From contig JBITNC010000001.1 in NCBI GenBank assembly GCA_050084985.1, positions 194,866,001 to 194,930,000 of the forward strand: a stretch of DNA of 64,000 bases. Reading direction: 5' to 3'. The first letter of the stretch is position 1, and each line of letters begins with the position of its first letter. Position numbers and translations under genes: made by a program. Origin of the DNA: Nageia nagi (taxonomy: Eukaryota; Pinophyta). This document shows positions 22,770 through 34,331 of the stretch, piece after piece. The notes under the pieces were generated by a model. It worked only from the letters and a program-made list of their open reading frames with translations, did no database searches and was not told the origin of the DNA.

Positions 22770-24489
22770 ATGAGATATAATAGACAAATTCTAGAAAGAT
22801 AGGTACAACAAAACAAATAGGAAGAGACAATACATGAATCTAAAATAGGTATCAAGAAGATATGGAACGAGAAGGAGCAACCAAAAGATGAAAAAGTATC
22901 TCTAATAGTACAAATAGCTCTTAAAATAGAGAATAAACTAGCTCCTTGGATACTAGATAGTGGTTGCTCTAGCCACATGATCGGGGATAAAAGAAGATTT
23001 GAAAAATTAGAACAACATGAAGGGGGATCAGTAAAATTTGGTAATAATAATGGAGCAAAGATTGTCAGTAGAGGTACAGTTAAGATTAATGATAGAAAGA
23101 TCAAGTCGAAAGAAGTATTATTCATGATCGGATTGAAACATAGCTTGCTGAGTGTTAGTCAGATTTGTGACAGAGGACATGATGTAATATTCAAGAAACA
23201 TGGATGTGAAATCAGAAGAGTAAACAGTGGTAGGTTAGTTGTAGTTGGTACAAGGACATCCAGAAATCTATATACATTGATAGAGACTTCAAATGGATCA
23301 TGTTTACTCGAAAAGGAGGATGAAGATTGGCTTTGGCATAAGAGACTTGGACACATCTATTTTGATAATTTAGTTAAAATTTATTCAAAGAGAGTAGTTC
23401 GAGATATACCAAGTATCAAAAAACCACCAAGTAGTATTTGTTCTTCATGCCAAAAGGGTAAGCTCACTAGATCCACTTTCAAGATAAAGGAATACTATTC
23501 CAGCAAACCATTAGAGCTTGTTCATACTGATTTGTGTGGTCCTATGAGAATATAAAGTTTAAATGGGGATAGGTACTTCATGCTATGTATAGATGATTAT
23601 TCTAGGATGACATGGATACTATTCTTGAAACACAAGTTAGAAGCATTTAAAAAATTTAAGACCTTCAAGAACCTGACAAAAAATTAGATTGGAAGAAGAA
23701 TCAAATGTTTAAGATCGGATAGAGGAGGTGAATTCATTTTAGATGATTTTAATGAATTCTATTATGAGTATAGTATCAGGAGACAATTTTTAGCAGCAAG
23801 AACACCTTAGCAAAATGGTGTAGTAGAAAGAAAAAATTAGGTCAGTTCAAAAAATGGCACAAATAATGTTGATAGAAAGCCACATAGCTGATAGGTTTTG
23901 GAAAGAAGTAGTCCACATAGTGGTTTATATTCAGAACAGATGTATATTGAGGCCCCATGAGAATAAGACACCCTATGAATTATGGTTTGGTAAAAAGGCA
24001 TCAACAAAATACTTCAAAGTATTTGGGAGTAAGTGCTACATCAAGAGGACGGAAGAAAATCTTGGTAAGTTCAATGATAGAGCGGATGAAGGTATATTTC
24101 TTGGTTACTCAATAAAAAGCAAGGCTTACAAATGTTACAATAAAAGACTTAGAAAAATTGTTGAGAGTGCGGATGTCAAGATTGATGAACTAAGAGTACC
24201 TCCAAAAGATAATAATAAAAAATTTTCAGAATATATTGAAGTAGATGAGGTAGAGGAACAACTAGAAAATCAACCAAAAAATGGCTCAGGTAACTCACAC
24301 AATGGTTCAGAAATAGAAAAAAATAAAAAACACAAGATAAGTAAATGGCAAAAAGATCATCCAACTAATCAAATAATTAGAGATCTAGATACTGGAGTTC
24401 AAACAAGAAGAAGAATAATAAGAACATATTCTCTTCTCTCAAGCATAGAACCAAAAAATGCTGTAGAGGCAAGTCAGAATGAAAGTTAG
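22770..24489 (+). pseudogene. Copia-B protease and integrase, broken
   Basis: The protease active site WILDSGCSSHMIG lies at 22947-22985, followed by the usual LKHSLLSVSQICDRGHDV block. The GAG-preintegrase zinc region WLWHKRLGHIYFDNL leads to SSICSSCQKGKLTRS (an H-H-C-C finger). The integrase core has VHTDLCGPMRI, DDYSRMTW, LRSDRGGEF and QNGVVERKN, so the three acidic residues D, D and E are present. Stops stand at Gln positions (for example TP-stop-QNGV near 23809), and one extra T after ERKN near 23838 shifts the frame into the open stretch 23854-24489 (KTPYELWFGKKASTKYFKVF). Before the protease, four stops occur within about 75 bases (22746-22820), each where Gln is expected. Confidence 0.88.
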
Positions 24490-25983
24490 ATCAAAGCAAT
24501 AGATGAGGAACTAGACCAAATTGAAAAGAATCAAACTTGGGAGTTGGTACCAAGGCCCAAAAATAAAAATGTGATTGGTACCAAGTGGGTTTTTCGCAAC
24601 AAGCTTAATGAAGATGAAAAAGTAATAAGAAACAAAGCAAGATTGGTTTGTAAAGGGTATGCTCAAGTTGAAGGTATTGATTTTGAAGAAACTTTTGCTC
24701 CTGTTGCTAGATTAGAAGCTATCCGTATGTTTCTTGCTTTGGCAGTCTATAAAAACTTCAAAGTTTATAAAATGGATGTAAAATCAACATTTTTGAATGA
24801 AAATCTTAATGAATAAGTTTATATTGAGCATCCATATGAATTTCAGATAAGTGAGAATCTAGATTTTGTATGCAAATTAAAAAAGGCACTTTATGGTCTA
24901 AAATAAGCACCCCGAGCATGGTACTCTAGACTTGATACATATCTACATCAGTAAGGTTTTAAAAAGGGTATGGTGGACAGTAATCTCTACATTAAATCTA
25001 AAAATAATCACCAAGTTATCATTATTGTTTATGTAGATGATATTATTTTTGGAAGTAGCAAAGATGAAATGTGCAAAGATTTTACTAACCAAATGCAAAC
25101 AGAGTTTGAAATGTCAATGATAGGTGAACTTTCATATTTTCTTAGTTTGTAAGTTAATCAATTAAAGAATGGCATTTTTATTTCGCAAATCAAGTATGTT
25201 AAAGAGATGTTGAAAAAGTTCACTATGGAGGATTGCAAGCCTGTGAGCACTCCTATGACGATAGGATGCAAGCTAAGCAAGGATGATAAGTCACCATCAG
25301 TAGATTAGACTATGTACAAGTCAATGATTGGGAGGCTATTATATTTGACAGCTACTAGACCCGACATACTTTAGGCAGTGTGTATGGTTGCATGGTTCCA
25401 AGCAAGTCTAAAGGAAACACATGTGACTGTAGTAAAATAGATTTTTTGGTACCTTAAAGGTACAATAGACTATGGCCTATGGTATCCCAAAGGAAAAGAT
25501 TTTACACTCATTACTTTCTTAGATGCAGATTGGGCAGGATATGTAGATGATAGGAAAAGCACTAGTGGTAGTGCATTTTACTTGGGTAATAATCTTGTTA
25601 GTTGGCACAGTAAGAAACAAGAATCGGTATCATTATCCACCGCAGAAGTAGAGTACATAGCAGTGACATCATGTTGTACATAGGTTATGTGGATGAAATA
25701 AATGATGAAAGATCTAAGGATTCAGATCATTGAGCCTATTTCAATTATGTGTGATAACACAAGTGCAATCAATATTTCTAAGAATCCAGTTATGCATTCA
25801 AGAATAAAATATATTGCCATTCGATATCATTTTTTGAAGGAAAAGGTTGCAGAAGGAGAGGTAAAGTTAGAATTTATTCCCATATCAGAGCAAGTAGCAG
25901 ATATGTTTACTAAACCATTACCCAAAGAAGTTTTTGAGTACCTACGAAAGAAATTGGGAGTGGTGATATTGCCCAATCATTGA
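24490..25983 (+). pseudogene. Copia-B reverse transcriptase and RNase H, broken
   Basis: The RT opens with the block before [16 protein letters not shown], then [20 protein letters not shown], the [10 protein letters not shown] catalytic block, ALYGLK-stop-APRAW and VYVDDIIFG (YVDD intact, about 25029-25040). RNase H has DADWAGYVDDRKSTSG, SWHSKKQESVSLSTAEVEY, MCDNTSAINISKNPV and the carboxy end ADMFTKPLP before stop 25981-25983. No frameshift is seen from 23854 to 25983; in-frame stops are at about 24814, 24904, 24952, 25150, 25306, 25372, 25438, 25681 and 25699, several at conserved Gln codons. Catalytic residues are otherwise kept. Confidence 0.9.
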
Positions 25984-26187
25984 CTAGCTTTTGGGCGCAC
26001 AATCTCAGGGAGAGTAATTTTGTATTTGTTTATCTTTTTACTCCTGTATAATTATGTTCTTTTGCATACTGATTTACACCTAATTATTATGTATATGGAC
26101 TCAGGGGAAGTCCACAACACCACTTTGTATTTGTTGTCAAAGGGGAGAAGAGTAACAAGTTTTTGCATATGTGTTGCCAACAATTCC

Positions 26188-26199
26188 AAAGGGGGAGAT
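26188..26199 (+). other. Copia-B polypurine tract
   Basis: AAAGGGGGAGAT directly before the 3' LTR; the primer for plus-strand synthesis. Confidence 0.85.
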
Positions 26200-28178
26200 T
26201 GTTGAGTATGGTGCAAGAGTGTTGTCATTGTTGTCAACACGATGCGATCAGTGTGCATAAGGTTCATATGGTTGCACATGTCAAAGAAATAACATCGACA
26301 AGATCTACAAAGTTGTTGGATGCAAAAATGATAAAGGGACCAAAAGTTGTCATGAGGTACCAAAAGTTGTCAAGAGGGCCAAATTACAAATGGAAGGTGA
26401 CGGATAAGGAGAGATGGTTTGGATCAGTTTTTGGGTTGATAAAAAACTTGTGTGAAGCATTGGAATGGTCAAATTTCATGTTGGTTCAGTTTTGGGCACT
26501 CTTGTGGATTATGTAGTCAAAAATTTGTGTAAAATTGGCTTCGTACAATTTGAATTGCAAGCAAATAGTGATGAATCAAAGGTTGAAATTTAAATAATAT
26601 ATATTAATATATACCAAGAATATGTGGTCCAAATTTCATAGCAAGATGATAATTGAGGAAGAAATGGTACAAGCTGTAAAATGCCACTCCGTAACTTTTT
26701 GACTATTTGAGCATAAATTTTGGAAATAGTAGGTTGGTTGTTTTGGGTTCTAAAAATCTTAAAAATTAGAATTTCAAAGTTTTTAAATGTATAACTTGAT
26801 GAGATGAACAACTTTATCTTTTGAACCATCTTGATTTGAGGCCTCGAACTATGAGAACCTATAACTTGCACAAATCCAAGCATAACAAAAAACCTGTGAA
26901 ATCTATGTCGGAGGCCACTTTGCAAAAAGTGTTGTGTGTAAACTATGAGGATTTAAAGCTTAAAATTTTAATAAAATGTTTTTGGTTATATGAATAACAT
27001 GTGGTCTAAATTTCATGTTAAACTGTGCACTCAGTAAGAAGTTATAGCTCATCGAAAAAGCCATTAGAGCTTTTTTTCTTAATTTTTCAGTTTTGGCCGA
27101 CAATGGTTTTAAGTGACAAGCAAAAAGGAATAGTGTGTATGGTTTGAAAAAATGCTCTTTATTTTTATTTTATATCTCAGTTATCACACTTCTATTTAAA
27201 GCTCAAGAGTTCTTTTATCATGTGACACTTTTTTTTAAAAAAAAAACCAAGAGAGGAGAAGATAAAAAGACAGATTCGAGCTTTGAAAGGTATTTTCGGC
27301 ATCTATATGAAATTCATCATACCATTTTGTGTCGTATGGACGTGGAACACACGTTTTGAGTGCATTCAAGGTATTATCTTCAACCAGTTCGAATAAATTC
27401 AAATTTTTCTGGGTTTGTGTTTTGGCAGTGTAGTTTGTTATTAAGAGGTGTGTGAAGCATGTATGAGTAACGGATATCTCAAAAATGAATGTTTTCTTGA
27501 TAATTCTATAAGTTTTGAAAGTTCTAGATGTTTGTGAGAAATTATATCAATTTTGATTCAGAATATGAGGAGTTTTCTTGGTGAAAAATAACAGCAACCC
27601 CTTCAGTGATATGAGCAAAAGTTTCTTGATCCGATTTTGAGCGTTTTTCAGTAGACAAAAATCCAAAGTAAATGTGTATGAATTAAAAGGGGTTTCAGAT
27701 TATAGATGAATTGAGAGCTATTAGCATGAGCATAAAGAAAATAGAATATGATTTAGATTGTATTTTGTGAGAAAAGTTTTGAGCTAGACCATTTTGGGTC
27801 TTGGGTAATTGGTTATCAATCTTTCATTCCACCTTATTAAATCTGTCAAGTGGGTGCTTGGCAAGTGGAGTTGGTGCTCCTTGTAGTGGGTGCTACAAAG
27901 CTTAAGAGTTGGTGCTCCTTTCAGTTGGTGCTGATAAATTATGTGTAAAGTTGATCTTTTACAATGGCTAGATTTGGATTGAAGTCCAAGCAGTCTTTTT
28001 CGGGGATGTAGCCACATTGGCGAACCTCGTTATATCTTGTGTTGTGTGTTTGTTATCTTGGTGTGCTTGTTCTATTTGGTTTTATTTCTCTACTACACTA
28101 TTTAAAGTTTCCAGATTTAAAGTTTTAAAATTGAAACACTGATTCACCCCCCCTCTCAGTGTCACGCATAGTTTAACA
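26200..28178 (+). repeat. Copia-B 3' LTR
   Basis: 1979 bp, TGTTGAGTATGG to CATAGTTTAACA, a close copy of the 5' LTR, followed by the target duplication TAGAG at 28179-28183. Confidence 0.92.
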
Positions 28179-28183
28179 TAGAG

Positions 28184-29659
28184 TTTACTCTCCCTTAAGG
28201 CTAACTTCATAAAAATTGAAGCATATTAAAAAACTCTACACATGTAGAGAGGAATGTACATTTATTAAAGGTACTTATACACTTCCTTTCCAAAGCAAGA
28301 TTAATATTGCATTATCAATATTCTCAATAAGTCTTGTGAAGAAAAATTTAAAAGTTTTTTACTCCAACAAGTATAATATCCACTATTGAGTAAGTTTATA
28401 AACTCCACTCTAACAAGTATGGGTGTACAACAAAAAAATATCCAACTAGGATAAAAAAATAATGTGCACAACTAATGAGTACAGTAATGTTTGAAGAAAG
28501 CTTACACAAACTTTTACTTCAACTAATGTGCATAATAGACTTATTTTAGAAGTTAAAAAAAATAACTTCCATATCAACCATTGATAACAAATGTGAAGAT
28601 ATATACAAAAAATAAATTCTTAGTTCAATGCACATAATAAATCTTTAATAATTAAACAAATTTTCATAATACACATCCACAAGTTTCCATCTTAACAATT
28701 TGCAAATGTAATTATCAATATATTGGAAATTATCAATTAATGTTATCAATTAAATTAATTTTTATATGTCCGATGTTTTCTTAAATACTTGCAAAAAATT
28801 ATTGTGCAATAAAGGTTGAAATGAATTAACTTTGATCATTTAAAAAATTATCTTCAAAAATTAAGATAAATATATACAATTACAATATTTTCCACTTAGG
28901 CTCATAAGATTATAAACATAATCTATGATTTTATCCAAAAGAAAGGGTGTCCAAGACATGATTTTGCAAAAAAAATTAGTTTGTAATATTTTGCGAAAAA
29001 AATGGTTATGTTTATAAACCATAAGCATGTGCATACTTGTAAAAACTTTTAATGTTATAATAATACTAAAAAAAAAAATTTAAATAATAATTTTTAAGCT
29101 TTACTTTATGGAAAGATCGCATTTCTTGTCATAAAGTAAAAAAGAAAATTCACATGATAAATTAAATACACTAATGTGCTTTGTTTTTAAACATTTTACC
29201 TTTGCAAATATTTAAATAACAAAAATTTTTACCAAATTTTTAAAAATTTGATATTAAAATTTATCACCACATGGTTAAAAAGGTAACATGCCCTTTTTAT
29301 AATTTTTTTTTTCAACAAATATCACCTTTTTGTTAAAAAAGATACTCAAAATACAATTGCCCTACAAATTCTTAACAAAGCTCCTACAAGAGCATCTCTA
29401 CAAGACAAGCATTACCATGCTTTATTAAGTTACATAATGAGAGGAGTACCTCTCTATTTATAAGAAGTAACCCATCCTTTAACCTTCTTTTTACCCAAGG
29501 TAAGGTTAAAGGTGTTTCCATATTTATCATCTTTCTATATTTATTCCCCTTTCTATTTTTATTCGCTTAATGCTTTAAGGTATCTAAAGACACTTTAAAC
29601 ATTAAGTGAATTTACATTAAAGAGAAATATTACATATTATTACATTACAATTTCTAACA
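28184..29659 (-). mobile_element. Minus-strand Copia relative, right part (copy B)
   Basis: Continues the element interrupted at 18881 and corresponds to 7719-9184 in copy A. It ends with the shortened 5' LTR (29362-29659) followed by ACCTC. No coding sequence. Confidence 0.7.
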
Positions 29660-30748
29660 ACCTCTTGGTATGGAATGATTTTAACTTTGATTGTGCCTCC
29701 AATACATTCAGGAGAACATCGTCTATTTTGAACATATCATTAGACTTGGAAACTTTCCTAGCAAGCATGGGGTAAGGGAAATCATGATCTAATTTTAAGT
29801 GTGGGTGCTAGTCTTTCTAGAATATTTACCCTTGATTTTTGATGTCAACTCAACTATGTTAACTAGATACAACTTTGATTCTACTTCAAAGTCTTTATCA
29901 TTGCTATATGAGATCAAATTTTTTTATTTGTCTTCTTTATTCTTAGGTTACTTTTTGCTTTGTTTGATTCAAATATCTTTGTAGGTAACTCTTTAATACC
30001 CTAGTCATGTTTTCCAAGATCTTTACCTTTGTATCTTCTATATTCCTTATATTATGGTATCAATGGTGCATGACATCGCATTTATATTATCTTTTTGTTG
30101 ACCTTTACATAGGCTACAACTTTGTTATTATTTGTATCTAATTTTGACTCGAAGTCTAAAGTATCAAAATGTACAATGTCATCTTGATATCATCCTCTTC
30201 TACTTCTGATTAATCCTAATTACATTTGCAATAATGAGGATAATGCAGGCATAAAGATGATCATTGGTGTTGATGCTGGTGTAGACATTGGTCATCTTAT
30301 GTTTTTTAATATTTACCAAATTACATTATGTCTTCTTCAATTACCTTTTAACTAATGGCATATGTGATGATAAATGTCTCTTTATACAAATGCATAGTAT
30401 CACTCTCTTCTTCATCTTTCTCACTATCTTCATCATTATCCTCATGGATTTCAATATTTTTGTATGGAACTATGATATTTCCAACTTGTGCAATCATATT
30501 TATATTTTCTTACACTACAACTACATATTATTATCCTTCATGATTAAATTTAATCAATATATGTAATGTAGATGGTACACACCTCATAGTATGTATCCAT
30601 GATCTCCCAAGTAGAAATCATAAGGAAGCTTCTTATCGAGCACATAAGTCATAACATCCACTATCTTTGATCCTAATTGAATAGGCAACATGATGTGTAT
30701 CTTACATACTTTATTATCATTATCATAACTTGTGATATTGTACTTCTT

Positions 30749-31324
30749 TCATACAAAATTTAGCATCAATTTATCACCAAACATCTTTAGGAATTCAATG
30801 GAGAAAATATTCAAACCTACACCACCATCCACAAATGCATGCTTGATTGGTTTTTCTAGTAGATTTATACATATATGGATTGGAAATAATTTATCAATAA
30901 TATCATCACTAGGAATTTCATCTTTAATAGATATGATAGCATTCTTGAAACAACCAATCATTCCTACCAATGAGCTAGTAGTAATATCCATATCAACAAT
31001 AATACCACTAAGAAGTTCAAACAATGCTAATATATGCTCCTCATATGTTTTAAATAATTCAAGCATACTAATTTTAGTATTTGTGTTTTTAATATTTTGC
31101 AAAATTCTCTTTTTGCATTTATATTTTCTCTTTTTCGTAAGAAAAGGTTTCAAAGGTACCTCTTTTAAAGTAGAATCTGGGTTAGGAATACCTTTCTTTG
31201 ATTGGGTATTTACATTGCATGTTTGTTCCAAATCTAAACTTGCATATGAATCTACTTTTACATTGAATTCATCATCAAACTCAATAAGTTCACCATTATC
31301 ATCATATATAATCATATTCACCAT
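30749..31324 (-). pseudogene. Ty3/gypsy (Tat-type) aspartic protease region (copy B)
   Basis: The 191-codon counterpart of 10253-10828, with about 12 amino-acid differences. Here the active-site segment reads AFVDGGVGLNIFS, and the sequence before it has DIIDKLFPIHICINLLE. The same flanking fragments occur in the same order. It is a relic without an adjacent RT in this copy, because the duplication starts downstream of most of the RT. Confidence 0.75.
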
Positions 31325-31410
31325 GTTGAAAAAAGGTAGATCCTAATTTTTAACTTTGAGCATATCATTTTCATATGAAACTGTACCACTATCCGATAAT
31401 TATTTTAAAT

Positions 31411-32231
31411 TTTTTCTCAAAACATAACAACCTATTATATTATATCATTTGATTTGATCATATTTGTAAAATTAATTTTCTCTATACAAACTAGGTTTTT
31501 CATCATTAGGTCCATATTCCTTTCCTTGAATTTGTTTGATTAAACCCTTATCTAGACATTTCTCAAATATTTGGTTAGAATTTATTGGTAATGGATACAT
31601 GTATTTAGTTGATTTTCTATATTTAGGCTTATCTTGGTGAGATGGTTCAACTAAATTAATTGAAGTATCATCCTTTTTATTATAGGTCTTCCTACCATTG
31701 TCTTTGTTAGAAGAGAATGATATGTACTTAAGCAAGTTAGGCCTTACTAAGAACTATTCTTTATCAATAAGAAAATGAAACATATCCATAAAGGAACTAT
31801 TAACATGTTCAATCCCTTTTTAACCAAGAACAAGATGAATATTTTCAAGCAATACCATTGCAATGAAGCTCTCTTCCACCTTTTTTTGAATGGATTTCTA
31901 AATCTTCATGAATCTAGGAGAAAACTTATCCAATCTATCTATTTGGCTTCGCTTGCAATGGATCATATCTATCAAATCAACTAATTTCTTCACATTGCAT
32001 CTAAATTTAGCCTTGAATTGATCCTTTAATGATTGATATAATGTTATAGAACTTGGTTTCGAGCTATGAAACCACTTATGATCTTCACCAGTTAAATTCG
32101 TAGGAAAATATTTTTCTCTTAAATGATCATTAGCCTCACATTTAAGCTATATAATGTATTAAAAATCCTAAATATTAATAATAGAATCAATCTCACCATT
32201 GAATTTTTTGAATTAAAGACCCTTATCTATA
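31411..32231 (-). pseudogene. Ty3/gypsy (Tat-type) gag, broken (copy B)
   Basis: Counterpart of 10915-11735: the same capsid-like segment, the open frame 31735-31472 (one residue different from copy A in 87) and the damaged zinc knuckle. It has stops at most of the same places as copy A, so the decay predates the duplication. Confidence 0.65.
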
Positions 32232-32746
32232 CCAACAAGGAGTGTATTATGAATCTCCATACTCAATAGGTTACCCTTTTTCTTGTTCAATATGTACAAA
32301 CTCTGAATTTGCTCCCAAGCTATGCAACCTGAGATTCAATATGTCTAAAATATTCATTAGTGAAGGTTTTTTAATTATATGCATGATTATTAGCATTCAT
32401 GCTACTATTATTTTTTATGTTTATGGTAGGATTCATGTTGATGTACATGTCTATGCTAGTCTAAGTGATAACCTAGACTATCAATGTAGATACTTTCATA
32501 ATGAGGGTATGAAATTTGGGCATTACCATCAACTTAGTCAAGAATTTGGGAGTTATTCTCATCATTTCTATCACAATCATAAAATCATTGATCAAATGAA
32601 ATAATGAACCCTATGGTTCTTGATGTAAAAAGAAGGGTAGGTTCAAGAGGACTTATATTCTAACCCTAATTCAGAGAAAGAAAATGCTATAAAAGGTGGG
32701 CACTAATATGTTGATATGTGTTTTGGTATCAATTAAGGTTTTAATA

Positions 32747-32795
32747 TAAATTAAATAAATCATATAAATATTTATTATATGATTTATTTAATTTA
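32747..32795. repeat. AT-rich perfect inverted repeat (hairpin), copy B
   Basis: Same hairpin as 12251-12299; both arms unchanged between copies. Confidence 0.6.
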
Positions 32796-33439
32796 ATTAA
32801 CTCAAATAAATATACATCAATAAGGGAATATAACATTGCAATGAAAAAATAATGAAATAACATTAATGTTAAGACGTAAAATGAAACTACACTCACTAAA
32901 GAGAAAGGAACCAAGTGAAATATAAATACATGTGTTAGCTTACTTGGGTCAAGGTTTAGGATATGATAGATGAACTTATCAAAGAGTAGTGACCTTACTT
33001 TGTGAACCCTAAGGCCAAATGCAGAAGAAACACCAACTCAAACATGGATCTCTAAGAGCTTATTACGGGTGCAAACATTAGCACAGGTGTAAATGTTCTT
33101 AAAGAATGAGGTTCATAAGAAAGGATCCATGAAAATAGAGATGATAATAATTTTAAATGAGCATATGATCTTGAAAGTGGATAACATATATTCTCTTGAG
33201 TGGTAACAAGATTCCAATCTAAATAGGCAATGTTTAGAAACACCCAAGAGTAGGGTACCTACCATCGAGATGTAATATTGACATGGTTTCCCTAAGTTAG
33301 AGATACTTATATTTATATCATTTATGATTTACCATTTGATCACTTGAATATTGGTTGAAGCCATCCTAATGTACTTAACATAAGATATATGAACATAACT
33401 AACTAAGTGTGATTAAATGTATGTGTAAAGTTTCTATTG

Positions 33440-34176
33440 AACTTGACTGCTAAATTACTCATAAAAATTGAATTGGGTATGTGGAAGTATATAAATGGTG
33501 CTTATAATTTAAATATTTATATTTTTGAATACCTTGATAGACATGTACAAAAAATGTAGAAGAATACATAAGGCCTAATAATTATTTCACAAGATGCATG
33601 ATGCAAATATAATTTCATAGTGTACAATGATTACAATACATATACAAAATGGGTTTTAGATAAAATCTATAAGAATATCAAGGGACTATTGAACTTCACT
33701 ACCAAAATACTCATAAAATATGAATTATATGTGTGGAAGTGTCTACATGGTTCTTGCAATTTGAATATTTAAAATTTGAATATCTTGATATATATGTACA
33801 TAAGATATGAAAGAATACACAAGGCTCATGAATTGTTTGACAAGATGCATTATGTAAATATAGTTTCATGATATGTAATGATTGTAGGATATACAAAAAA
33901 TGGTTTTTCAAATAAAATACCTAATATTATCAAAGGACCATTGAACTTCACTACCAAAATACTCATACAACTTGAATAAGGTGTATGGATGTATCTACAT
34001 TATGCTTGCAATTTGAATTTGGGTTGTGAATATCCTAACAGATATGTATACAAAATATGGAATAATACATAAGGCCTATGAATTATTTGACAAGATGCAT
34101 TTTGGAAATATATTTTCATAGTATTAAATGATCCCAACATACATATAAAATTGGTTTTGAAAAAAACCCTAAGACA
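33440..34176. repeat. Three-copy tandem repeat, period 252 bp (copy B)
   Basis: Units start at 33440, 33692 and 33944; counterpart of 12944-13680. Confidence 0.7.
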
Positions 34177-34306
34177 TGTATGGAAAATGTGGAAGAGTAT
34201 AGCATGTACCTTACCCTTCTACTACCAAGTCTTGTTGAATCATTCCTATACTTTCCTCTACCCCTTATTTATTTCCAAGCCTCTCCTCACTCTCCTCCCT
34301 CTTACC

Positions 34307-34331
34307 CTCTCCTCTCCTCTCCTCTCCTCTC
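34307..34331. repeat. (CTCTC)n microsatellite, copy B
   Basis: Five units of CTCTC against four in copy A. Confidence 0.8.

Larger units (their letters stand above)
18882..28178 (+). mobile_element. Copia-B: full-length Ty1/copia retrotransposon with 1.98-kb LTRs
   Basis: Flanked by a perfect 5-bp target duplication, TAGAG (18877-18881 and 28179-28183). Copy A has the empty site (cttagattttactc) at about 7715. LTRs of 1975 and 1979 bp start TGTTGA; the 3' LTR ends TTTAACA and the 5' LTR has TTTAATA. A tRNA-iMet-type primer site follows the 5' LTR and a purine tract precedes the 3' LTR. Gag, protease, integrase, RT and RNase H appear in Copia order. At least two frameshifts (near 21285 and 23840) and many in-frame stops make it inactive. 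In two sampled LTR stretches I counted about 11 differences in 215 bases and about 19 in 285. Confidence 0.92.
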
